Source: an uncultured Shewanella sp.
Lineage (GTDB): Bacteria; Pseudomonadota; Gammaproteobacteria; Enterobacterales; Shewanellaceae
Direction: 5' to 3'
DNA length: 64,000 bases
Assembly (NCBI RefSeq): GCF_947501225.1
Contig: NZ_CANMUW010000002.1
Coordinates: 1-64,000, forward strand
Part shown: piece by piece, positions 53,302-62,800 of the stretch
Numbering within the stretch: position 1 is the stretch's first letter
How the letters are laid out: each line of letters starts with the position of its first letter
Made by a program: the position numbers and the translations under genes
Notes under the pieces: model-generated
The model's input: only the letters and a program-made list of their open reading frames with translations
The model's database searches: none
What the model was told of the DNA's origin: nothing

Positions 53302-55509
53302 ATGTTTAACCTCCCTATAGGTCTTAGAACCAAGGTTGCCGTCCTGTCACTATTTCTGCTCTGTCTTCCCTGGCTTGGCTACCAGTACGTTTGGGAGATG
53401 GAGAAATACCTCAGACACGGGCAGGAGAAGACACTGGAGGGCACGACGCAGGCCCTTGCCACCGCCCTGCACGAGAGACCGAAACTATTCGATAGTCAGG
53501 CCAGCTTCTTAACTCAGGTTCAACAGGGACGTGATCTCTATGCTTACCCGTTGGCGGGACCGATTCAGCTCGATGGAAAACTGTCGGACTGGGCAGACTA
53601 TCGTCACAAGAGCATAGAGTACGGCCAAAGCCATCAGATATTCAAAGCCGATCCCAACACCCCGCTAAACGTCAGTTTTACCCATATGGTGGGTAAGTAC
53701 TCGGGCTACCTCTATGGCTTCTTCGAAGTTATCGACCCCAATGTGATCTATCGTGGTAAAAACACATTAAGGATCGATCTCAACGATCACCTGACCATTG
53801 CCACACTCGCGCCCGATGGCGTGTTTAAACGTTACATCATCTCCACCATTAAAGATGGCTGGATAAGCGCCTTCGAGCTGCCGGAAGACCCGGCACTCAG
53901 CACGCCGGTCACCCCCGAAGTCCAGATACAGGGAAAATGGAGAAAGACAAAACTGGGATACAACATCGAGCTGCGTATGCCGCTGGATATGGTTGGCAGT
54001 AAGTTAGGCTTTGCCATCCACGATGTCAATAACCCCAAAACCCGACGGCTCGATGCCGTTGTCGGCACCTCGGCCATCGACGATGTCGATAAACTCGGCA
54101 CAGTGTTGGTGCCCTCTCCCGAGATTGAGAGCATCATCAAGGGAATGAGCCATAACAGCTCGCGGATCTGGGTGGTGGATAAACATGGACGGGTACTGGC
54201 CAAGTCCGGCGATATTCGCACCGGCAGCAGCGTCTGGACCCGGACGGTCAAAGAGGCGCCGGATCCCTCCTTCTGGGGGCAGTTTAAACGTAACTATCTG
54301 ATCCCTCTCTATTACAAGATACTGACAACACCACCTAAGGACTTTGTCGACTCACTTCAGGATTCCACCGTTCTGGAAGGCAGTCATATCCAAAAAGCCT
54401 TGTCGGGCAAGCAAGGCTCGACCTGGCGCCTGACACCGGACAACAAGGCCGTGATCTTAGCCGCCGCCAGCCCCATCTGGATAGATGATAAGGTCATGGG
54501 TGTCGTGATATCCGAGGAGACGACCCATGGAATACGGACCCTGAGAAACAAGGCGCTGGAGAAGCTGTTCAACGTCATCTTAACGGTTATGAGCATGGGC
54601 ACCCTGGCCCTGTTCTTCTTCGCTTCCAGCATCTCCAGCCGGATCCGAAAGCTAAGAGACGAGGCCGAGCGCGCCATCGACAGTCAGGGACGGATCACCA
54701 ACCATATTCAGGGCTCAAAAGTGCGTGATGAAATCGGCGATCTCTCCAGAAGTTTCGCCAGCATAGTGAGCCGTCTGGGTCAGTACACCCACTATCTGGA
54801 GAATATGTCATCCAGGTTATCACACGAGCTGAGGACACCGGTTGCCGTTGTGCGCTCATCTCTGGAACACCTGAGTTTACAGCAGCTCGATAAAGACAGT
54901 CGCAAATATGTCGACCGGGCTCAGGAGGGGGTTAGCCGCCTTAGCATGATCCTCAATAACATGAGTGAGGCAACGCGCCTCGAAGAGAGTCTATCCAAAG
55001 CCGAAGTCGATACCTTCCCGCTATCTAAGGTGGTAAACGGCTGTATGCAAGGCTATCAACTCACCTATCCACAGCAGGAGTTTGTGCTCAGCATACCCGA
55101 TGAGCCATTGACCATGCGCGGGGTACCCGAGTACATCGCCCAGCTGATGGACAAACTCATCGCCAATGCACTGGAGTTTTGTCTGCCCGGCACCCCTATC
55201 ACTGTGTCGCTCGAGGTTAAAAACCGAAAAGCAGTGCTGACCATCGGCAATTTAGGGCCTGAGCTACCGGATAAGATGAGTGAACAGATCTTCGAGTCAA
55301 TGGTCTCGGTACGTCAACAAAAAGCCCAGGATAAGCCTCACCTGGGTCTGGGGCTCTATATTGCCAGGCTGATAACCCAGTTCCATCAGGGCTCCATAGT
55401 GGCTGGCAACATCTCCAGTCACCAAAAGGGCCAGACCAAAGACAGTGAACACAAGCACCTTCAATCCGGGGTAGAGATACATGTGACTCTGCCACTTCAC
55501 AAGGAGTAG
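53302..55509 (+). CDS. pdsS: Sortase-system sensor histidine kinase PdsS
   Basis: 735 residues: membrane segment (~10-25), a large periplasmic domain (~35-410) that begins with a CBM9/DOMON-like stretch (LAGPIQLDGKLSDWADY ... YLYGFFEV), a second membrane segment (VILTVMSMGTLALFFFASS), HAMP, then the kinase: H508 (RLSHELRTPVAVVRS), N-box (IANALEFC) and G-box (LGLGLYIARLI). It senses an envelope signal, possibly a carbohydrate, and phosphorylates PdsR. The family is confined to these sortase loci. Confidence 0.94.
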   Translation: MFNLPIGLRTKVAVLSLFLLCLPWLGYQYVWEMEKYLRHGQEKTLEGTTQALATALHERPKLFDSQASFLTQVQQGRDLYAYPLAGPIQLDGKLSDWADYRHKSIEYGQSHQIFKADPNTPLNVSFTHMVGKYSGYLYGFFEVIDPNVIYRGKNTLRIDLNDHLTIATLAPDGVFKRYIISTIKDGWISAFELPEDPALSTPVTPEVQIQGKWRKTKLGYNIELRMPLDMVGSKLGFAIHDVNNPKTRRLDAVVGTSAIDDVDKLGTVLVPSPEIESIIKGMSHNSSRIWVVDKHGRVLAKSGDIRTGSSVWTRTVKEAPDPSFWGQFKRNYLIPLYYKILTTPPKDFVDSLQDSTVLEGSHIQKALSGKQGSTWRLTPDNKAVILAAASPIWIDDKVMGVVISEETTHGIRTLRNKALEKLFNVILTVMSMGTLALFFFASSISSRIRKLRDEAERAIDSQGRITNHIQGSKVRDEIGDLSRSFASIVSRLGQYTHYLENMSSRLSHELRTPVAVVRSSLEHLSLQQLDKDSRKYVDRAQEGVSRLSMILNNMSEATRLEESLSKAEVDTFPLSKVVNGCMQGYQLTYPQQEFVLSIPDEPLTMRGVPEYIAQLMDKLIANALEFCLPGTPITVSLEVKNRKAVLTIGNLGPELPDKMSEQIFESMVSVRQQKAQDKPHLGLGLYIARLITQFHQGSIVAGNISSHQKGQTKDSEHKHLQSGVEIHVTLPLHKE

Positions 55510-55633
55510 CTAACTCTCTCAATTCGATTAAGATGGGTAGGCAGATGAGCCGTTAACTTGAGCTTTCATTTAGCCGTATAGATGTTAAGATGGCTAAATA
55601 ATTTTAATCCTCTTCGGTTGTGGACAGTACCCT

Positions 55634-56815
55634 ATGAAAAAAGAGACACAGATAATCAGTACCGGTCGAGATAAAAAGTGGACCAAAGGCGTCATCAACC
55701 CTCCAGTATTTCGTGCCTCGACCATGGTGTTTGATACCATGGAGGAGATGCGTTTCGCCACCAAAAACCGGGCCAATGGAGAGATGTTTTATGGCAGGCG
55801 CGGAGGACCGACCCACTTCGCCTTTCAGGCCGCCATCGCCGAGCTGGAGGGGGGCGTTGGAACCGCACTATATCCCTCGGGTTCGGCAGCTATCAGCGGT
55901 GCCCTGCTCTCATTCCTGAAAGCCGGCGATCACGTGCTGATGGTCGACAGTGCCTATGAGCCTACCCGGGACCTTTGTAATAAGCTACTTGCGGGCCTTG
56001 GAATCGAAACCACCTATTACGATCCTATGATAGGTGCAGGGATCAGCGAGCTTATCAGGCCCAATACCAAGGTACTGTTTCTCGAGTCGCCGGGGTCCAT
56101 CACCATGGAGGTGCAGGACGTGCCGACGCTGAGTGAAATTGCGCACAGACACGATATCGTCGTCATGCTCGATAACACCTGGGCATCTCCCATCAACTCG
56201 CGCCCCTTCGATATGGGCGTCGATATCTCGATTCAGGCCGCCACTAAATATATTGTTGGACATTCAGATGTCATGATGGGAACCGCCACCGCCAATGCGG
56301 CCCACTGGGATCAGCTGAGAGAAAATAGTTACCTGATGGGGCAATGCACCTCCCCCGATGATGTCTATCTGGCCAGCCGCGGACTGCGAACGCTGGGAGT
56401 GCGTATGCAGCAGCATGAACAAAATGCACTCAAGGTTGCCAACTACCTGGCCAGCCGGCCCGAGGTAGACCACATCCGCCATCCGGCTTTCGACACCTGC
56501 CCCGGCCATCAGTTCTTTAAACGCGACTTCACCGCCTCCAATGGCCTGTTTTCATTTGTGCTCAAAGAAGGCAACCTTAACTCGGTCACGGCACTGGTTG
56601 AAAATATGGAGCACTTTAAGATGGGCTTCTCCTGGGGCGGGTTTGAAAGCCTCATCTTAGGCGTCTTTGGTATAGATAAATTGAGAACGGCCACCAAATG
56701 GGATAGCAGCAAGCCCCTGGTACGCCTCCATGTCGGGCTTGAAAACCCCGACGACCTGATTGCCGATCTTGAAGCGGGCTTCGAGCGCTTCAATAGGGCG
56801 CTTAAGAACAGGTAA
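55634..56815 (+). CDS. metC: Cystathionine beta-lyase (PLP enzyme)
   Basis: Cleaves cystathionine to homocysteine, ammonia and pyruvate in methionine synthesis. The 393-residue product has the Cys/Met-metabolism PLP fold: YPSGSAAISGALLSFLKAGD, VMLDNTWASP and the PLP-lysine in QAATKYIVGHSD. The start KETQIISTGRDKKWTKGVINPPVFRAST is typical of MetC rather than MetB. It is a single gene with its own terminator. Confidence 0.95.
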   Translation: MKKETQIISTGRDKKWTKGVINPPVFRASTMVFDTMEEMRFATKNRANGEMFYGRRGGPTHFAFQAAIAELEGGVGTALYPSGSAAISGALLSFLKAGDHVLMVDSAYEPTRDLCNKLLAGLGIETTYYDPMIGAGISELIRPNTKVLFLESPGSITMEVQDVPTLSEIAHRHDIVVMLDNTWASPINSRPFDMGVDISIQAATKYIVGHSDVMMGTATANAAHWDQLRENSYLMGQCTSPDDVYLASRGLRTLGVRMQQHEQNALKVANYLASRPEVDHIRHPAFDTCPGHQFFKRDFTASNGLFSFVLKEGNLNSVTALVENMEHFKMGFSWGGFESLILGVFGIDKLRTATKWDSSKPLVRLHVGLENPDDLIADLEAGFERFNRALKNR

Positions 56816-56831
56816 CCCATGATTACTAGCG

Positions 56832-56859
56832 AAAAAACCGTCTTTGAGGCGGTTTTTTT
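56832..56859 (+). terminator. Terminator after metC
   Basis: AAAAAACCGTC-TTTG-AGGCGGTTTTTTT: a CCGTC/GGCGG-type stem with A-run and T-run, 17 nt past the metC stop; it also lies at the end of the convergent S51 peptidase gene. Confidence 0.88.
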
Positions 56860-56895
56860 ATAGCACTAGTTCACTGACACAGTAAACCCGGACTG

Positions 56896-57579
56896 TTAAC
56901 TCCCTGCCCGGTAGTTGACGGGCTGGCCAAATTCGATGACCTCACCGTCTATCACAGCAATTCCCGCATCATCGGGGCAAAAACAGAGCTCAGCAGTTGG
57001 CTTATCCCATCGCTGTGGCGAGGGGCTATTCACATCTGCGTATCTGGCTGACAGGGTATCGAGCAGCGCCGAGCCATTTTTGATATCGCTGTCCACATGT
57101 GGGATAAACTGAAACGGCAACAGTGACAGGGCCGTTAGATCTTGTAACTGAACATCATTACTGTCACCACAAAGCCAGGCACTCTCGATTGAGGGGGTCA
57201 TTATCATGGCACCTGCGCTGACCCCGATAAGCGCACCGCCCTCACTGAGGTATTTTCGTAGCGGTTCAATCAGATTCCTTTTTTTAAGCCACTTAAGAAA
57301 CCTGAAGGTATCGCCACCGGACAGATGTATCCCATCGAAACCGAACATGGCATCGGCAACTGCTGCATCGAAGTCGGTTTCCAGCTCGACATAGTGGCAC
57401 AGCTCGGCGCCGAGCCGGTGGTAGATCTCCTGCGTTGCCCGATAGTAACAACGCTCAGGATCCGGCTCGGAGGCGATATAGGCCACACGGGGGCTCTTTA
57501 AGCCAAGTGAGTTAAGTACACATTGAATCGTCGCCATTCCATTATCGCTGCCGGCATCGCTCACCAGGGCTAAGGTCAT
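56896..57579 (-). CDS. Peptidase S51 family (PepE-like)
   Basis: 227 residues with the class I glutamine-amidotransferase-like fold of aspartyl dipeptidase PepE and cyanophycinase. The nucleophile elbow G-V-S-A-G-A (LIGVSAGAMIM) and upstream GIHLSGGDTFRFL are present. PepE cuts Asp-X dipeptides; this protein's substrate cannot be fixed from sequence. It converges on metC and is read away from the serine hydrolase gene. Confidence 0.9.
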   Translation of the reverse strand: MTLALVSDAGSDNGMATIQCVLNSLGLKSPRVAYIASEPDPERCYYRATQEIYHRLGAELCHYVELETDFDAAVADAMFGFDGIHLSGGDTFRFLKWLKKRNLIEPLRKYLSEGGALIGVSAGAMIMTPSIESAWLCGDSNDVQLQDLTALSLLPFQFIPHVDSDIKNGSALLDTLSARYADVNSPSPQRWDKPTAELCFCPDDAGIAVIDGEVIEFGQPVNYRAGS

Positions 57580-57823
57580 AATATTTAATCCATTAATTAG
57601 AGTTGATACAGCCTAACCGGGGATTGAATGCGCTGCAATGAAAACCAATTCGGCCCGCCACTAAGCAAGCCCCGCTAGCCTAATTCAATTAACGCTATGG
57701 GCAAAAATGCGTCAGCCAAACCCGATTGCTCATTAAGCTGTATTTTATAGGCAAGGATTATTGTTATAATTATGATCTATTTTCAGGGCAGCCTTCATCT
57801 CACATATTGGAGCCATACAATCC

Positions 57824-58981
57824 ATGTTTCGTTCGCCTGTTCCGCTTATCACCCTCACCCTCTTTAGCCTTTTTTTTTCCGCATCCGGTGAGGCCAGATC
57901 CCAGTACCAGGGGATCAGTGATGACTTTAAGACACTATTTCATAAACAGCTGAAAAAAAATAAGGTTCCCGGTGGCGCCTTCGTCATTATCGAAGATGAT
58001 GCCATTTTAAAGTTAAGTACCTATGGCAAGAGGGAGAAAGGCGGCAAACTCAATGTTAACTCCAACACCGTCTTTCGCCTTGCCTCGGTATCTAAAACCT
58101 TTGCCGGCTCCCTGGCCACCATGCTGGTCCACGAAAATCGATTTAGCTGGGAAGATCCCCTGATTGACTATATGCCCGACTTCACTCTGGCCGATCCCGT
58201 CGCCTCGAAACAGATCAACTTAGGTCACGTAATAGGTCAAAGTACCGGACTGATGCCGAACAGCTACGACAATATTCTCAATGCTAATCGTAAGCTGGAA
58301 AAAATCATCCCCAAATTTTCCAAGTTAGAACCTATGTGCGCTCCGGGAAAATGTTACAGCTATCAGAACATCGCCTTCTCATTTATCCAGCCGGTGATAG
58401 AACAACAGACCGGCAGCGACTACGCAGATTTAGTGACAGACAGAATATTTACCCCACTTAAGATGACTTCGGCCTCAATCGGCATGGACAAGTTTCTTGC
58501 GACCAAAAACCGCGCTAAGCCCCATATCAAGACCCGCTCAGGGTTTAAAAAGGTGAAGGTAAAACCTAACTACTATCAGGTGGAGCCCGCCGCCGGTGTT
58601 AACGCCAGTATTCTGGACATCTCTAAATGGCTGATAGCCAACCTGGGCAATAACCCGGACGTACTCAGCCCCAGACTCCTGAATGATATTAAGACCCCGG
58701 GGGTACGCACCAGCAAAGAGCTGAGGCGCCGTGCCTGGAGAGACTACCTCAATAATGCCCACTACGGTAAGGGGTGGCGGGTATATGACTTCGAGGGCGA
58801 GGAGCTGGTTTATCACGCCGGTTGGGTGGCGGGTTACGTCGCCGAGGTCGCCTACTCTCCACGCCTTAAGATAGGTATGGCCATGCTGCTCAACGGTGAA
58901 TCCCGGGTCATCGGAGAACTGGGAGCCAGCTTCTGGCACAGCGTGATGAAACAGCAGGCCACATTGACCGCTAAAAAATAA
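57824..58981 (+). CDS. Serine hydrolase, beta-lactamase/class C PBP-like family
   Basis: 385 residues with a signal peptide (LITLTLFSLFFSASGEA). The active-site motifs of the class C beta-lactamase/DD-peptidase fold are visible: S88-x-x-K91 (RLASVSKTFAG), Y-x-N (YSYQN) and H-x-G (YHAGWVAGY). Such enzymes include esterases, EstB-like hydrolases and AmpC/AmpH-type proteins; true beta-lactamase activity is not implied. It ends near a hairpin (59008-59027, GCCCGTTA/TAACGGGC). Confidence 0.9.
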   Translation: MFRSPVPLITLTLFSLFFSASGEARSQYQGISDDFKTLFHKQLKKNKVPGGAFVIIEDDAILKLSTYGKREKGGKLNVNSNTVFRLASVSKTFAGSLATMLVHENRFSWEDPLIDYMPDFTLADPVASKQINLGHVIGQSTGLMPNSYDNILNANRKLEKIIPKFSKLEPMCAPGKCYSYQNIAFSFIQPVIEQQTGSDYADLVTDRIFTPLKMTSASIGMDKFLATKNRAKPHIKTRSGFKKVKVKPNYYQVEPAAGVNASILDISKWLIANLGNNPDVLSPRLLNDIKTPGVRTSKELRRRAWRDYLNNAHYGKGWRVYDFEGEELVYHAGWVAGYVAEVAYSPRLKIGMAMLLNGESRVIGELGASFWHSVMKQQATLTAKK

Positions 58982-59876
58982 TTCCGTTATCTATGCCCAT
59001 TACCGATGCCCGTTAAACGTAACGGGCAATAAGCTCACCTTCTAATGAAGGCTTGTTATATTTTTTTAATTTAGCTTCTGGCTGAGTCGGTATTGGATAG
59101 TTTATTTGAAGGTTTTACCTTCATTGTTATCTACCGCCTGCCCGGAGAGGGGATGTGCAGATACGTCTTCGGGCCGCTGTGAAGCCATCCTTGGCCGCTT
59201 AACGAAAACCTCCCTGTTTTCGATACCCTCAGACGCATCTGCACTGACTGATTTACAAAAAAGTTATCTCTTCGATTAGGCTTCAAACTACCCGCAAGCT
59301 TCGGGATATCTAACTTACTTCTGCCCCTTTTCGTGTTAACTAGTGACATATCGCCACCAATGAACAGCCAATATAGCCTTATGTTTTTTATCAATGGGTT
59401 ACTTAGAACCCGAAAAACATTATGCAAATACACAGCGATAATTTTCTCACAGATAACCCGCGACAAAAGTGAGCAAAAACCTGATGTTTATGCTCAATAA
59501 ACTGCCGTTAAATGTTTAATCAATTGAATTAAAAGGGTTTGATTGTTTGTTGTAGAGACCTCTACATCAACTTGCTCAGCTTTGCGGGCGGCTTATTCAA
59601 CTTTTCTGGAAACGATGTTGATTTTGTCGCTTTATTTCAGTGTATTAGCATGGCATAGTTGCTGTAAGTTAAATTTTAGGCAGCAGTTTATTGAGCTGCT
59701 ATTCAATAAGCTGTTAGGTTTAGGACGTAGGTGCGTATAAATCGACTGAATCATTACGCTGATGTAGTTTTAAAAATGTTCATAGGCTGGAAAGTGGGCG
59801 ATGAGCTAGAAACATTAGCAATATCTGCCAAATGAAGTTACTGAAGCAAAAATTGAGCATTAAAAGAGATTTACAA
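58982..59876. other. Non-coding or decayed stretch before the A+T-rich ATPase gene
   Basis: 895 bp without a convincing gene. It holds a 9-bp palindromic hairpin (59007-59028, TGCCCGTTA/TAACGGGCA), a GAAGGT/ACCTTC hairpin at 59108-59122, a compact G+C-richer block at 59130-59250, and from 59470 a more A+T-rich stretch with a palindrome (TGTAGAG-AC-CTCTACA, 59551-59566) and more short inverted repeats near 59680-59720. A 111-codon minus-strand frame (59131-59466) and a 65-codon plus-strand frame have no ribosome site or recognisable domain. Confidence 0.5.
59551..59566. promoter_or_regulatory. Palindrome upstream of the ATPase gene
   Basis: TGTAGAG and CTCTACA are perfect 7-bp arms around a 2-bp centre, a size typical of operator half-sites of dimeric repressors. 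It lies about 310 bp before the ATPase start. Confidence 0.4.
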
Positions 59877-62800
59877 ATGAAGATAAAAGAAGTAATTGAT
59901 GATTTATTCAATGAAAATACTAATTATGCAACACCAGATCAAGCGACAAACCAAGCAAGCTCTTTAGTGTCTTTATCTACGGATTTATATACAGATTCAA
60001 AACGTTTCATTTACGAGCTTTTACAAAATGCAGATGATTCATCAGAGCCAGAAAGTACGGTAAAAGTTTGGATAAAGATATTCGGAAATTCTCTGGTTGT
60101 AGCTCATTCAGGCCGAAAGTTTAGTCCTCGTGATATAAGAGGTATTTGTAATGTTAATAATGGAACTAAAAAAGAAGACTCAAGTAAAACGGGCTATAAA
60201 GGTATAGGGTTTAAGTCAGTTTTTGGACAGTCTGATAAAGTTACGATTTTTACCGATAATGAATTTTTTAGGTTTGACGCATCCTATCCATTTGATTGGA
60301 TATGGGATGGTACAAAAGATGAGTGGGAAGCAAAAAGTGATAGAGAGTTTGTTAACCCGTGGCAGATAACTCCTATTTACACCGAAGTAAGTGAAGGGAT
60401 TTTGAAGCCTATAGAACTATATCTAAATACAATAAAAGCAAATGTAGCGACAATTATAGAATTACATGATAAAGGCGATGTTCTTTTGGCTCTTAAAGAA
60501 TTGTCAGAAGATGTAAATATGTACCTTTTTCTGAAAAGTATTTCATCAATTAATTTTGACATAGATAATAGAAAGCATATTGAAATAGATCGTTCTGAAA
60601 GTAACCGTATAGTTTTAAAAAATGGTCAAAGCGAACAAAACAAATGGTTGACTAGCTCTATAACATTGAGCGTACCTAGTGATCTAAAAGTCGCTCTTCA
60701 AGATGAAAGGAATATACCCGACAAGCTATTAAATGCCGAAACCATTGAGTTAACACTTGCTGCAAAAACAGGTACTGATGGAATAGTTAAACTGTATCAG
60801 AATGAAAGACGAATATATTCTTATTTACCTACAGAAGAAACTAAATACTCACTACCTGTTTTAGTAAATACTAGCTTTCTTACCAACGCAAACCGAGAGC
60901 ACCTTCACGCAGACTCAAAGTGGAACCAATGGCTGTTTAAGAGTATTTCGGTTGAAATATTCAAATGGATTGCACGCTTAGTTGAGACTGAATATCAGTA
61001 TCAAGCTTATAAGTTGATTCCAGATAAAATACACAATGATGAATTGGGAACGCAATTTAATATAGGTAGGCAAGAAGCTATCGAAACTGTTGCTTTTGTG
61101 CGAGAGAAACCGAAATCATTAGTTAAAATTAAAGACTCAATAATCGACTTTACTTTCTTATCGAGAAAGTCATTTATTGGTGAGGAAGCGATAAAATCAT
61201 TTATTGTCGGTTCTGAATCAACAGGGAAAGAAAGTACTAAAGTCTTTGTCGAAAACACTGGATTTGGTAAGGAGTTTAAAGCATTAGGAGCGAGTACTTT
61301 TGAATGGAAATGTTTAGCTGAATTCGTCAAATCAAAAGGCTTTATTGATGCTCATTCGATAGAAAACAACATAGAGTTAATAAAGCACCTTAAATTTCTT
61401 TCTGAAAAAGAAACTTTTGAAAGCATTACTAACACACAACTTAGTAAATTAGCTTTTATTTGGGATCATAAAGGGGCTTTAAACGCACCATATGACATTT
61501 ATTTTCCAACAAGTAAGGACACAAGCTGGAATGTAAAAGATAGTGAATTATCTTTTATTCACCAAAGGCTGCAAGATTGGCTCTCAACTGAAATTAATAT
61601 CAGGTCATGGCTCGGGAATCTTGGGGTGGTTGAAAAAACAGATATCAGTTTTATTACTAAAACAATAATTCCTAATGCAGAAAGTTATATTACAGAAGAA
61701 AATGCAGTTAAAACCATGCATGACCTATTTTCTCTTTATAAAAAAGGTGACTTAACTGCAGGTGTGCTTTCAAGTTTATCGAACCTAAAACTAATGACTG
61801 TTCAAGGATGCCTACTAAAGGCAAGTGAGTGTTTTTTATCGAAAATATATTCACCTCGTCTAGAAATAGAAGGTATGCTAAATAAAGATATATTTGTTAG
61901 TGATGTTTATTTAACTACAAAAGCAGATACAGATGAATGGAAGAGGTTTTTTAAATTACTTGGTGTTCAAGATGGAATAACTTGTATAACAATTGAAGAT
62001 AAAACAAGCCGAACAGAGCTGGTGACACAAGGCTATTTAAATAATTATTTTGATGGGAGTGATAAAAAATTCAATCCCTGGCAAACAACGTTTACAGCTG
62101 ATACTTATAGTAAAATATCAACTCTTAAGTTTATAAACGACTCAATTGATAATTACCAATTCTCTCTACAGTTTTGGAGAGATATTGTTGAAAATTGCTC
62201 TGCTACAGATCTAATTTCATTTCCAATAGCATTCTGGGGTAACTCTGGTAGGCCAGGTAGAACAAGTGGTGACGAAGTTGGTAGTTATACCTCATGGTTT
62301 ATCAAAAACCTCAAGTGTATACCTGTTGTCACTAAGGAATGTGAATCATCAGATAAAGTGCTTCTTAATACAGAAGAAATGAAGAAAATTGCAGGTAATT
62401 ACCTACCCATATTTGATGGTGTTCAATTAACACCTAATTGGCTCTCATTCTTTGACTTTAAAACTTCTTTAGAGATTGCTGACCATCTAAAACTTCTTAA
62501 AGAAATATCAAACGACACAACTGATAAAGGTAATGTTAAAAAGAAAAATATCGAAAGAATACAGTTAGTCTATAAAGAGTTATTGACTCAGTGTGTTAAT
62601 TGGAATGAACAAGAGTTAAAACAAGTTGAAGAGTGGGCCAAAGACTCACAATTGCAAAATACTAGTGGCACTCCTGTAAGTTGCAGTTCTTTGAAATATT
62701 TCTTAGATGGAAATAGCAACATATTCCATGATGAGTTTGATTTTTTAGAATTGAATGCAGAAAACAAAAGAAACCCTAATTTAAAATCATTTTTAAAGGC

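Noticed and set aside
57824..58981. Antibiotic-resistance beta-lactamase
   Set aside because: The SxxK, YxN and HxG motifs fit the broad class C-like hydrolase family; the canonical KTG motif is replaced by HAG, as in esterase-type members, so resistance is not supported.
59680..59760. GTTAGGT near short inverted repeats, as in integron attC sites
   Set aside because: Only one of the two core sites is present, the paired core (RYYYAAC) is not found at the right distance, and no cassette array or integrase is seen.
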